64,000 nt of DNA from Lysobacterales bacterium. GTDB lineage: Bacteria; Pseudomonadota; Gammaproteobacteria; Xanthomonadales; SZUA-5. The DNA lies in assembly GCA_022841325.1 (NCBI GenBank), contig JALHRS010000011.1, positions 17,928 through 81,927 of the forward strand, read 5' to 3'. The stretch's first letter is position 1. Each line of letters opens with the position of its first letter. A model generated the notes under the pieces. The model saw nothing but the letters and a program-made list of their open reading frames with translations. It was not told the DNA's origin and made no database searches. This document shows positions 20,181-30,070 of this stretch, piece by piece. Both the position numbers and the translations under genes were made by a program.

Positions 20181-20639
20181 ATGAGCCTCAAAGCCCGTTT
20201 GATGGATGACGTCAAGGCCGCGATGAAAGGCGGCGACAAGGAGCGTCTGGCGACGCTGCGACTGATCACTTCGGCGATCAAGCAGGTCGAAATCGACAGC
20301 CGCGCCGAAGGCGAGCGCCTGGAGCTCGGCGATGCCGAGGTGCTGGCGGTGCTCGAAAAGATGCTGAAGCAGCGCCGCGACTCGATCCAGCAGTTCGAGG
20401 CCGCCGGGCGCCAGGATCTGGCCGACAAGGAGAAGGCGGAGGTCGTCGTCATCGACGAATACATGCCGGCACGCCTGTCCGACGCCGATCTCGACGCCCT
20501 GATCCGCGAGGCGATGACCGAAACCGGCGCCACCACGGCCCGCGACATGGGCAAGGTCATGGCCGCGATGAAGACCAAGGCCGCCGGACGTGCCGACATG
20601 CAGCTGGTCAGCGCCCGGGTCAAGGCGCTGCTGGGCTGA
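20181..20639 (+). CDS. yqeY: GatB/YqeY domain protein
   Basis: A 152-residue YqeY-family protein homologous to the tRNA-binding tail domain of GatB. Motifs KARLMDDVKAAMKGGDKERLATLR, DEYMPARLSDADL and the C-terminal DMGKVMAAMKTKAAGRAD are typical. A strong ribosome-binding site (AAGGAGAG) precedes the ATG at 20181. Function in bacteria is unclear beyond a possible link to tRNA metabolism; linkage to rpsU is conserved in proteobacteria. Confidence 0.95.
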   Translation: MSLKARLMDDVKAAMKGGDKERLATLRLITSAIKQVEIDSRAEGERLELGDAEVLAVLEKMLKQRRDSIQQFEAAGRQDLADKEKAEVVVIDEYMPARLSDADLDALIREAMTETGATTARDMGKVMAAMKTKAAGRADMQLVSARVKALLG

Positions 20640-20642
20640 GAG

Positions 20643-20715
20643 CAGTTGTCGGTTGTCGGTTGTTGGTGAGGGCGGGTTCCTGAACCAGCAACCGACAACC
20701 AGCAACCAGCAACCC
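20643..20715. repeat. GGTTGTC / CAACCAG heptamer arrays in inverted orientation
   Basis: GGTTGTC units at 20645-20665 face complementary CAACCGA/CAACCAG units at 20686-20713, so the transcript could fold. Period is 7 bases. Confidence 0.8.
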
Positions 20716-20794
20716 GCTGCACCGTACGCCCGCGTCCAGACGCCCGGGCGCACCTCGGTGTTATCCTGTCCAGCTCACTGAAGCCCTCCTGCCG

Positions 20795-21754
<960 letters not shown>

Positions 21755-21787
21755 TCTCCGTCGTTCTCGCCGTCCAGGCGCCGTGCC

Positions 21788-23113
21788 TTGACCGCCACTG
21801 ATTCCGTTGCGGCACTGATCGATGCCATCGAGCAGGCGCTGCTGCCGATTCCGGCGGCGCCGGTCTGGATCGCTGTGAGTGGCGGCATGGATTCCTCGAC
21901 GCTGCTGGCCTGCGCCGCGCGCAGCGCACTGGCCCGGGCGCGCGGCCTTTGCGCCGTGCACGTCCATCACGGCCTGCATCCCGACGCCGATCTCTGGGCT
22001 GATCAGGTACAGGCGCAGGCACTCGCACTGGAGGTGCCCTGCGAGGTCCACCGCGTGCAAATCGATCCGCGCGGACAGGGCCTGGAGGCGGCTGCGCGGG
22101 AAGCGCGTCATGCGGTCTTCGAGCGGGTGCTGGGCCCTGACGCGGCCATGTTGTTGGCGCACCATCGTGAGGACCAGGCCGAAACCCTGCTGCTGCGCAT
22201 GCTGCGCGGCACTTCAGTTGACGGCCTGGGGGCGATGCGGGCGCTGCGAGCCTGCGGCCGCGGCTGGCTGGCCCGGCCCTGGCTGGCGCAGCCGCGTCAG
22301 GAGCTGCAGAGGGTGGCGAAAGCCCTCGATCTGCACTGGATCGAGGATCCCGCCAACCACGATCTGCGCCACGATCGATCCTTCCTGCGGCAGCAGGTCT
22401 GGCCCGTGCTGGACACTCGATTCCCGGCGCTGGCCGAGCGCCTGACCCGATTGGCGGGGCACGCGGCTTCGGTCAGCGACGAGCTTGAGGCCAGCGCCGA
22501 GGCCGTGCTGCAGCGACACGCCAAGCTGCGCGCACGGCAATTGCGCATCAGCCCGCTGCTGGATCTGGGCGAGGCGCTGTTCGGGGCCACGCTGCGCCGC
22601 TTTGCCCGGCAGCTGCAGGTGGCGCCGCCCGGATTCCACGAGTTGCAGCGCTTGCGCCGGGAAGTGCTGCTGGCGCAGATCGACGCGACCCCGATCCTGC
22701 GGTGGCAGGGTCACGAGTTCCGGCGCTTCCGCGAGCACCTGTATCTGCTGCCGCAATCCGGCACGCTGCCGGCGCCCGCCATCGAGCTGGAATGGCACGC
22801 TGGCGTCAGCCATCTGGAATTGCCGGTCGGCCTCGGCAGGCTGTGCCTGCTGGACGCGCAGGACCAGGCCGCGTCGGCACCGACCGCCCTGCAGGTGCGC
22901 TGGCGTCGCGGCGGCGAGCGCCTGCGCCCGGCCGGCAAGCCACACCGACGCGATCTGCGACTGCTGTTCCAGGAACTCGGGGTACCGCCCTGGCAGCGCG
23001 AGCGCGTGCCGCTGCTGTTCGCAGGCAAGGAACTGCTCGCGGCCGTCGGCCTGGTCCAGAGTGCGCGGCTGGCCGAGCTGTGGCCCGGGCTGCGCGTGCT
23101 CTGGGAGCCGTGA
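21788..23113 (+). CDS. tilS: tRNA(Ile)-lysidine synthase TilS
   Basis: A 441-residue N-type ATP pyrophosphatase that modifies C34 of the AUA-reading tRNA-Ile to lysidine. The PP-loop is SGGMDSSTLL near residue 32; other motifs are HVHHGLHPDAD, LLAHHREDQAETLLLRMLRG and the RSFLRQQVWP segment. The C-terminal TilS domain (RWRRGGERLRP...FQELGVPPWQRERVPLL) is present. The proposed start is TTG at 21788, since no ATG or GTG lies in frame near it. Probably co-transcribed with accA. Confidence 0.94.
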   Translation: MTATDSVAALIDAIEQALLPIPAAPVWIAVSGGMDSSTLLACAARSALARARGLCAVHVHHGLHPDADLWADQVQAQALALEVPCEVHRVQIDPRGQGLEAAAREARHAVFERVLGPDAAMLLAHHREDQAETLLLRMLRGTSVDGLGAMRALRACGRGWLARPWLAQPRQELQRVAKALDLHWIEDPANHDLRHDRSFLRQQVWPVLDTRFPALAERLTRLAGHAASVSDELEASAEAVLQRHAKLRARQLRISPLLDLGEALFGATLRRFARQLQVAPPGFHELQRLRREVLLAQIDATPILRWQGHEFRRFREHLYLLPQSGTLPAPAIELEWHAGVSHLELPVGLGRLCLLDAQDQAASAPTALQVRWRRGGERLRPAGKPHRRDLRLLFQELGVPPWQRERVPLLFAGKELLAAVGLVQSARLAELWPGLRVLWEP

Positions 23114-23133
23114 GGCGGTGCCGTACCGCTTTT

Positions 23134-23430
23134 GTAGGTCCAGACTGGTCTGGACCCACCAAAGCCCAGCCAGAGCAGCGGAGCAAGCTCCGCTCTACCA
23201 GAGCGTCGGTGTGCGAGGCCTTGGTAGTGCCGAGCTTGCTCGGCAGGAAATGCGGCTTTTCCATCCCCAAAGCCCAGCCAGAGCAGCGGAGCAAGCTCCG
23301 CTCTACCAGAGCTTCGGTGTGCGAGTCCTTGGTAGTGCCGAGCTTGCTCGGCAGGAAATGCGGCTTTTCCATCCCCAAAGCCCAGCCAGAGCAGCGGAGC
23401 AAGCTCCGCTCAACCAAAGCCGGGCTGATA
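23134..23430. repeat. 108-bp tandem repeat (about 2.4 copies) plus single family A arm
   Basis: A diverged family A arm at 23134-23156 precedes a tandem array with starts at 23161, 23269 and 23377 (period exactly 108). Each unit holds two inverted repeats: GGAGCAAGCTCC and GCCGAGCTTGCTCGGC. Confidence 0.9.
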
Positions 23431-23464
23431 CGATTGCACCCATCGAACTCTGGAGTACTTCGCT

Positions 23465-23743
23465 ATGGGCAAATGGATAGTCGTCATCATCGCCGTGGCG
23501 GTCGCCGTGTGGTGGTTCACCCGCGATCCGGTCGAGGTGGCTTATCAGAAGTGTCTACGCCAGGTCAGCGCCGAGCTGGAGACATCGGCTTCCGGCGGCA
23601 GCAGTGATCTGGAAAAGGCCATGGCCGATGCGGTCAAGGGTGTGGGCAAGGCCATGGGTACGGCAGGTTGTGAGGCTATGCGCGCTGCCTGCAAGGACAA
23701 TCGCGACGGCGCCTTGTGCAAGGCCGCGATGGCGCAGTTCTGA
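23465..23743 (+). CDS. Small single-pass membrane protein, unknown
   Basis: A 92-residue protein with one N-terminal membrane helix (residues 4-17, IVVIIAVAVAVWWF) and a Cys-containing C-terminal part (Cys at about 30, 69, 76 and 85) that could form two disulfides in the periplasm. The ATG at 23465 has a GGAG about 12 bases upstream. It resembles nothing I recognise. It converges with the tauE-like gene, five bases apart. Confidence 0.7.
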   Translation: MGKWIVVIIAVAVAVWWFTRDPVEVAYQKCLRQVSAELETSASGGSSDLEKAMADAVKGVGKAMGTAGCEAMRAACKDNRDGALCKAAMAQF

Positions 23744-23747
23744 GCGC

Positions 23748-24554
23748 CTAGCCCTCACTCAGGCGAAACAGCAGCAGGCCAGCCACTGCCAGCAGCCAAA
23801 GCGCGAAGACCTGTTTGAGTCTTGCCACCGGCAGCAGGTGGGCCAGTGCCGCGCCGAGCGGAGCAGTGAGGATGCTGAGCGAGGCGATGGCCAGTGCCAG
23901 CTTCAGGTCGACCAGACCGATGGCCCAGCGCGACAGCGCCGCCGGCGTATCGGCAAAGCAATAGCCGAGGGTGCCCGCCAGCGCGATCGGGAAGCCGGCG
24001 GCGGCCGAAGTGCCGATGGCTTTGCGCAGGGGTGCCCCGAGGCGATAGAGCAGGGGCACTGTCAGCGAGCCGCCGCCGATGCCCACCGCGGCGGACACCG
24101 CGCCGATGATCAGACCGCCTGGCGCCAGCCAGGCGCCGGGCATGGTCCGTTCGGGCATGGTCGTCGCCTGCTCGGCTCGCGGCCGTGCGATCTGCCAGGC
24201 GGCGAACAGACAGAAGCTGGCGACAAACACGGTCAGGGAGCCGCGGGAAATGCCGGCCACCACCAGCGCACCGCCGCTGCTGCCCAGGATCAATCCCGGT
24301 GTCAGCCAGGCCAGTGCCCGGGCATCGACACCGCCGCGCCTATGGTGCGCCCAGGCGCTGGCGGCAGCGGTGACGCTGATGCTGGCCAGCGAGGTGGCGA
24401 TGGCCGCATGCAGCGCGATATCGGCTGGAATGCCGGTGCCCGGCAGCCAGAAGGCCAGTGCCGGCACCACGATCAGGCCGCCGCCGATGCCGAGCAGGCC
24501 GGCCATGACGCCGGCAACTGCTCCGATGGCCATCAGGATCATGGTTTCGATCAT
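23748..24554 (-). CDS. TauE/SafE-family membrane transporter
   Basis: A 268-residue membrane protein with about eight hydrophobic segments and two copies of the TauE/SafE glycine motif: GLLGIGGGLIVVPAL near residue 20 and AAVGIGGGSLTVPLL near residue 160. Members export sulfite, sulfoacetate or other organic anions; the substrate here is unknown. Monocistronic. Confidence 0.92.
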   Translation of the reverse strand: MIETMILMAIGAVAGVMAGLLGIGGGLIVVPALAFWLPGTGIPADIALHAAIATSLASISVTAAASAWAHHRRGGVDARALAWLTPGLILGSSGGALVVAGISRGSLTVFVASFCLFAAWQIARPRAEQATTMPERTMPGAWLAPGGLIIGAVSAAVGIGGGSLTVPLLYRLGAPLRKAIGTSAAAGFPIALAGTLGYCFADTPAALSRWAIGLVDLKLALAIASLSILTAPLGAALAHLLPVARLKQVFALWLLAVAGLLLFRLSEG

Positions 24555-24683
24555 CGCGATGCGCGCCTTTGTTCAGCTCAAATCTCAGGAATGGGCTGCA
24601 AGTGCTTGTAGACTGGAAGTCTACGTTGCGATCTTGCCGAATGGCCTGGATGCGATCGGCCCGTTGCCCTCTGGAGTGGTGTC

Positions 24684-26606
24684 TTGCGTTTTTCCTGTCT
24701 GGTCTTGCTGTTGCTGTTGTCGTCGAAGGAAGTCCTTGCTGCTGATCTGATTGCGCAACGCGCACAGTTCCAGGCGGCCTGGCGCATCGCCCAGACTGGC
24801 TCGGACGCCAGCGCCCGTGTTCCGGGGCTGGAAGACTATCCGCTTTATCCCTATTTGCCCTACGAGCGGCTGCGTCGGATTCCGGACAAGGCCGCGTTTG
24901 CCGAGATCGAACAGTTTCTCAAGGACTACGGCGACACCCTGCCGGGGCACAAGCTGCGTGCCCAGATGCTGGAGCGCTATGGCCGCAACAACCGGCACCG
25001 CGAGTTTCTGGCCCTCTACCGCGAGGATCTCGCGTCGGTCGACCTGCGCTGTCATGCCTTCAGTGCGCGGCGTGCGACCAAGGCCGCCGGCGATGCCGAG
25101 TCCGAGGCCCTGACCCTCTTCGCGGCCCTGGACAAGGATCGGGCCGACTGCCGGGCGTTGCTGACCTGGATGCGCGCCCACCAGCTGCTGGCGCCGGAAC
25201 GCGTGCGGACGCGCATCGAGCAGGCGATAGCCGCCGGCCAGACCGGTCTGGCGCAGGTGCTCAGCCATGATCTGCCCAAGGGCGAGCAGCCCGGCGCGCA
25301 GCGGCGCATTCTGGCGCGGGCCGAACCCTCGGTGGCCCTGAACCAGGCCGGCAAATGGCCAGCCAATGCCGACAGTGCCGAAGCCGCCACGCTGGCGTTG
25401 GCGCAGTCGGCGCGCAAAAGCGCGCTGGGCGCCGAATCCCGCTACCAGACGCTGGCGAAAAGCCTGCCCTTCGATGCCGCGCAGAAGCTGCGCATCGAGG
25501 CCGAGATTGCGCGCTTTGCCGCGGTCGAGCGCCTGCCGGAGGCCAAAGCCCTGCTGGCGCGGGTGCCAGCGGCCGGTTTCGATGACAATCTGCGCGAGTG
25601 GCAGGTGCGCTATCACCTGCGGCGGCTGGAATGGACGGAGGCCCTGGCGGCGCTGGATGGCATGTCCACGGTTCTGGCGGCCAAGTCGAACTGGCGCTAC
25701 ACCCGGGGCCGGGTGCTGGAACAGCTGGGGCGGGCCGAGGAGGCCAGGGCCGATTTCCAGGCCGCCGCCTCCGAGGCCAACTTTCACGCTTTTCTGGCGG
25801 CCGACCGCATCGGCGCGCCTTACGCGATCTGTCCCGCAGACGGATTGCTCGATACCGACCGGGCTCTTGAGGTGCTGGCGCTCGGCGGGATCAGTCGCGC
25901 CCTGGAGTGGGCTGCGCTCGGCGAGATCGATCGGGCCCGTTCCGAATGGTTCTGGCAGCTGCCGCAGCTCGATCCGCAGCAGCGCCGGGAAGCCGGTTTG
26001 ATTGCCAGCCGCGAAGGCCAGAACGAATGGGCGATCTTCACCCTCAATACCGATGAGCTGATGCGCCAGTACGAGGCACGCTTCCCCTTGCTGTACAGCG
26101 AGACGGTGACACAGGAAGCCAAGCGCACCGGCCTGCCGGCCGCCTGGGTCTACGGCCTGATTCGTGCCGAAAGCGCCTGGAATGCGAATGCCCGCTCACC
26201 GGTGGGCGCACGCGGCCTGATGCAGCTGATGCCCCAGACCGCAGCCGACGTAACCAAGTCACTGGGCATACGCTCCGCCCCGCTGACCGATCCAGCCCAC
26301 AACATCCGCCTCGGCACCACCTATCTCAGTCTGCGCGTGGGCAATCTCGACGGTAACGCGGTGCTGGCCACTGGCGCCTACAACGCCGGCATTGGCGCCG
26401 TGAAACGCTGGCTCGGCGAGCCGCTGCCGCCCTGGGACCTGTGGGTGGAAACCGTGCCCTACAAGGAAACCCGCGAATACATCGCCCGCGTGCTGGCATT
26501 CACGGTGCTCTACGACTGGCGCATCGACGGCAGCCCGCAGCGGCTGTCGGCGATGATTCCGGGCCTCGGCGGCAAGGCCGAGCCGGCGCCGATCAAGTGT
26601 CCCTGA
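24684..26606 (+). CDS. slt: Soluble lytic murein transglycosylase Slt
   Basis: A 640-residue periplasmic lytic transglycosylase that cleaves peptidoglycan to 1,6-anhydro-muropeptides. It has a signal peptide (MRFSCLVLLLLLSSKEVLAA), the long alpha-superhelical U and L domains, and a C-terminal SLT domain with catalytic Glu496 in GLIRAESAWNANARSPVG, followed by GLMQLMPQTA and GAYNAGIGAVKRW. Length is normal for Slt70. The start is TTG at 24684, chosen because the signal peptide begins there with TCTGGAG 8-14 bases upstream. Confidence 0.95.
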   Translation: MRFSCLVLLLLLSSKEVLAADLIAQRAQFQAAWRIAQTGSDASARVPGLEDYPLYPYLPYERLRRIPDKAAFAEIEQFLKDYGDTLPGHKLRAQMLERYGRNNRHREFLALYREDLASVDLRCHAFSARRATKAAGDAESEALTLFAALDKDRADCRALLTWMRAHQLLAPERVRTRIEQAIAAGQTGLAQVLSHDLPKGEQPGAQRRILARAEPSVALNQAGKWPANADSAEAATLALAQSARKSALGAESRYQTLAKSLPFDAAQKLRIEAEIARFAAVERLPEAKALLARVPAAGFDDNLREWQVRYHLRRLEWTEALAALDGMSTVLAAKSNWRYTRGRVLEQLGRAEEARADFQAAASEANFHAFLAADRIGAPYAICPADGLLDTDRALEVLALGGISRALEWAALGEIDRARSEWFWQLPQLDPQQRREAGLIASREGQNEWAIFTLNTDELMRQYEARFPLLYSETVTQEAKRTGLPAAWVYGLIRAESAWNANARSPVGARGLMQLMPQTAADVTKSLGIRSAPLTDPAHNIRLGTTYLSLRVGNLDGNAVLATGAYNAGIGAVKRWLGEPLPPWDLWVETVPYKETREYIARVLAFTVLYDWRIDGSPQRLSAMIPGLGGKAEPAPIKCP

Positions 26607-27216
26607 CGGGGCAGGGGGCAGGGGGCACGGGAGAAGCATTCAACGTAGGTCACGTTGTCCCGAAGGGTCTACGTGACGCTCCGCGTTTCCGAGCAATAGC
26701 CGCCAACGCGGAGAACGCAGAGAGGCGCCGAGGACGCAGAGAAGAGCATTCAGGATCGGGCGATCTGCTCGGCACAACCGAAACCAGAATCTAGCGGCGT
26801 CATTGCGAGGAACGTAGTGACGAAGCAATCCAGCGCCTTGCGGCACGAACCTGGATTGCTTCCCCCGGATCAAGTCCGGGGTCGCAATGACGCACTCTGT
26901 CGCTCGCGGGCAAGGTCGAGGACAGGTGAGCCGTCGGAGCGCCCCAGGCGTAGGCCGGAACCTTGGCGTCGACAGACGTCAACAGAGCCACAAGCCACAT
27001 GCGCGAGGCGCCCGGCACCTCGGGGTTCGCAAACTCGCGGCCGCCGACGCGAATACCCGCTGGTGCTCATCCAAACCCACGCGCGCCGGAGCCGCGCTAC
27101 CGCTGGACGCAAAGCGGCGCCGCGGCGCGGCGCCCTCCACAACAGCGACCCGAAACCCTCGGCCTCCGCCCGCTTCGCCGCCACGTCATGGCCTGCGCGC
27201 ACCGAACCGTTGCAGC
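26607..27216. repeat. Repeat cluster between slt and a small secreted protein gene
   Basis: Contains GGGGCAG 7-mers (26607-26628), a family E arm (26645-26680), CGCGGAGAAC repeats (26703-26745), a family B element (26797-26893), and a GCGGCGCCGC-rich block (27045-27160) that recurs at 36306-36455. No gene is supported. Confidence 0.8.
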
Positions 27217-27492
27217 TCAATCCGCCTCGACCGCATCGATGCGCTCGCGGCGGACGATGATGGTCTCGTGTTCGCGGTTGCGCAGGATCACCACATCCGG
27301 GCCAATCGCGGTCACGGCGCCGCTGATGGTCTGGCCACCGACGTGCAGATAGACGCTCTTCTTGGCGGCATGGGCGGCCTTGAGGGCCTTCAAGGCTTCG
27401 CGCTCGAAGCTATCGGCGCTGGCGGGATCCTGGGCTTGTGCGGTCATGGTCAGGCTCATCAGCAAGAGGGAAGCGGCGGCCAGGCGATTCAT
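27217..27492 (-). CDS. Small secreted protein, possible Sm-like barrel
   Basis: A 91-residue exported protein (signal peptide MNRLAAASLLLMSLTMTAQAQ). The C-terminal ~45 residues alternate hydrophobic strands (VYLHVGGQTISGAVTAIG then VVILRN then TIIVRRERIDAVE), a pattern like small SH3/Sm-type barrels. No family is recognised with certainty. The ATG at 27492 is chosen for the signal peptide. Confidence 0.6.
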   Translation of the reverse strand: MNRLAAASLLLMSLTMTAQAQDPASADSFEREALKALKAAHAAKKSVYLHVGGQTISGAVTAIGPDVVILRNREHETIIVRRERIDAVEAD

Positions 27493-27726
27493 CGTCGGAA
27501 ATCCAGCTGGGGTCATAGGGTCCGGCGCGCCGCCTTCGGGCTGATCTGCGCCGACTGAGCGGTTCAGGGGCGCTCATGGATAGGTGAAACGGAGGCGAAC
27601 CGCGCTGCGGACCTACCGTCCGTCGGAAAGTCTGCGTTTTGTGAACCCACGGACCAGCGGGCACGACCCGGTTTCGCGCCCGATTGCGTGGACTAGCATG
27701 CCTTCCTGGCCAATTCTGGTGCCGCC

Positions 27727-29892
27727 ATGCGTGCCTCGCTGCTGTTGCCGTTGACCCTGCTCTGTACCGCCCATGCAGTCTGGGCGCAGACCACTCCGAA
27801 TCCGATCCTGTTTGTCACCCAGGTGCCGGTACCGGTCGATTTCGCCACCATCGGATCGACTTTCGCCAATCATCTGGCCAGCCCCGCATCGGTCTATCGC
27901 GGCGGCGATCTGTGGATCCGCTATGGCGACGGCAGCCTGCGCAATCTCACCGCCGAGGCTGGCCTGGGCATGACCGGCTTTCAGGGTGCCAATGCCATCG
28001 CCGTGCGTGATCCGGCCGTGCACTGGAACGGCAGCAAGGCGGTGTTTGCCATGGTGGTCGGTTCGCCCCCGCAGCAGTTCGTGGTGCAGAGCTATCGCTG
28101 GCAGCTCTACGAGATCACCGGCTTCGGTCAGGGCCAGACGGTGTCGATCACGCTGGTGCCCAATCAGCCCAGTCAGTACAACAACGTGATGCCGGCCTAT
28201 CTGTCCGACGGCACCCTGGTGTTCGCCTCCGATCGGCCGCGCAACGGCGCCGCTCACCTGTATCCACAGCATGACGAGTACGAGTCGACCGCCACCGTGA
28301 CCGGATTGTGGCGGCTGAATCCGGCCAACGGCGAGCTCAAGCTCCTGGATCATTCGCCGTCGGGCGACTTCGATCCGATGGTCGACAGTTTCGGCCGATT
28401 GCTGTTCACGCGCTGGGATCATCTGCAGCGCGATCAGCAGGCCGATCAGGCCGGTAATCCCTTTGGCAATTTCGACTGGCTCAGCGAAGCGGCCAATGCG
28501 CCGCTGGCGGCCGGCATCACCGAGGAGTTTCCCGAGCCGCGGGTGGCGCCGCCCGGCTCACCGGTCAACGGCCTTCGATTCAACAATTTCTTCCCCTGGC
28601 AGCTGGCGCAGGATGGCACCCAGGCCGAGTTGCTGAATCATCTGGGCCGGCACGAGCTGCACGAATACTTTGACCGCAGCTTCGCCACCGATCCCAACCT
28701 CACGGAGTTCATTTCCGCGGTGTCGGGGCGGACCAATCCCAATTCCATCGAGAACCTGTTCCAGATGGCCGAGGATCCGACCCAGCCCGGCCGCTACGTC
28801 GGCATCGATGCCCCCGAGTTTGCCACTCATGCCTCCGGCCAGCTGGTGCGCCTGGTGGCCGGGCCGGCGGTCAATCCTGACGATGTGCTCATCGAATACC
28901 TGACCCCGCGCAGCACCTTCGGCACCACCCCGGCGCCGGATCACTCCGGGCACTATCGCAACCCGATCGTGCTCGCCAACGGCAGCATCGTGGTCGCCCA
29001 TACCAGCGAGCAGAACGAGCTCGCCAACCTCGGCACGGCCACCGCACCGATCCCGAACTACCGATTCCGCCTGAAGCTGATGACGGCGGGCAGTGGCGGC
29101 TTCCAGACCGCGGGAGCCAGTCTCACCTCGGGCATCAGCAAGAACGTCAACTGGTGGAATCCGGACCAGATGGTCAGCTACAGCGGTGAGCTGTGGGAAT
29201 TGAGTCCGGTCGAGGTGCGCGCCCAGGCAGCGCCCAGTCCGGTTCTGACCGCACCGCTGGCCAGCCCCGAGCAGCAGGCCTTTGCCAATGCGGCGGTGGC
29301 GGAATCGACCTTCAGGCAGTTCCTGCGGGCGCAGAACCTAGGCTTGATCGTGGTCCGCAACAACACTTTCCGCGACGATGCCGACAAGCAGCAGCCCTAC
29401 AACCTGCGGGTGCCCGGTGGCGTACAGTCCATCGGCGCCGGCGGCACCATCTACGATATCGCCCACTTCCAGCTGGTGCAGGGCGATCAGGTGCGCGGCA
29501 TCGGCGGCACCAGCAACCCCAATCCCGGGCGCCGGGTGGTTCCGCGTTTTCTCCACGAGGCCGCGGCCTTGAGCCACAACCTGCCCAATGCGGCGGGTCC
29601 GGAGGGCTCCTCGCCGATCTTTGCCGACGGCTCGACGGCGATATTCGTGCCCACGCAGCGGGCACTGAGCTGGCAGACCACGGCGCCGAACGGGACGCCG
29701 GTGGTGCGCGAGCGTTTCTGGTTGACGCTGCAGCCCGGTGAGATCCGCACCTGCGATGGCTGCCACGGCATCAACCGCAATGGTCAGGCCGGGCAGCCGG
29801 CATCCACGGCCACACCTCAGGCCCTGACGGCGTTGCTGCAGCACTGGAGCGAGCTCAAGGGCGGACTGATGTTTGCCGATGGCCTCGAATAG
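27727..29892 (+). CDS. Secreted beta-propeller-like protein with a c-type haem motif (hydrazine-synthase-alpha-like)
   Basis: A 721-residue exported protein (signal peptide of about 20 residues). The middle has TolB/PD40-like segments such as MPAYLSDGTLVFASDRP and a second such repeat near FDPMVDSFGRLLFTRWD. The C terminus carries one haem-binding Cys676-Asp-Gly-Cys679-His680. This architecture resembles the middle domain of hydrazine synthase alpha subunit, a family name widely applied to unrelated heterotroph proteins; hydrazine synthesis is not implied. Likely a periplasmic or surface redox protein. It precedes a TonB-dependent receptor by 178 bases on the same strand. Confidence 0.75.
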   Translation: MRASLLLPLTLLCTAHAVWAQTTPNPILFVTQVPVPVDFATIGSTFANHLASPASVYRGGDLWIRYGDGSLRNLTAEAGLGMTGFQGANAIAVRDPAVHWNGSKAVFAMVVGSPPQQFVVQSYRWQLYEITGFGQGQTVSITLVPNQPSQYNNVMPAYLSDGTLVFASDRPRNGAAHLYPQHDEYESTATVTGLWRLNPANGELKLLDHSPSGDFDPMVDSFGRLLFTRWDHLQRDQQADQAGNPFGNFDWLSEAANAPLAAGITEEFPEPRVAPPGSPVNGLRFNNFFPWQLAQDGTQAELLNHLGRHELHEYFDRSFATDPNLTEFISAVSGRTNPNSIENLFQMAEDPTQPGRYVGIDAPEFATHASGQLVRLVAGPAVNPDDVLIEYLTPRSTFGTTPAPDHSGHYRNPIVLANGSIVVAHTSEQNELANLGTATAPIPNYRFRLKLMTAGSGGFQTAGASLTSGISKNVNWWNPDQMVSYSGELWELSPVEVRAQAAPSPVLTAPLASPEQQAFANAAVAESTFRQFLRAQNLGLIVVRNNTFRDDADKQQPYNLRVPGGVQSIGAGGTIYDIAHFQLVQGDQVRGIGGTSNPNPGRRVVPRFLHEAAALSHNLPNAAGPEGSSPIFADGSTAIFVPTQRALSWQTTAPNGTPVVRERFWLTLQPGEIRTCDGCHGINRNGQAGQPASTATPQALTALLQHWSELKGGLMFADGLE

Positions 29893-30070
29893 CGGCTGAT
29901 CGGGAACCTCGTCACGGCCGTCAGGCTGCGCGATCCTGGACGGGCAAAGCGCCCGGCCATGCATGAAGTAATGGTGTCAATTGTGTCAAATTGTCGTTAG
30001 ATTCAGCGCGCGCCAGTTGGGGGAACTGGCGACACAAAACCACCAGAACTCGAACTAGAGGGATCGCGAT

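Noticed and set aside
23161..23430. Possible CRISPR array
   Set aside because: The units are long (108 bp) and repeat throughout, with no short constant repeat and unique spacers; no cas genes are present in the window.
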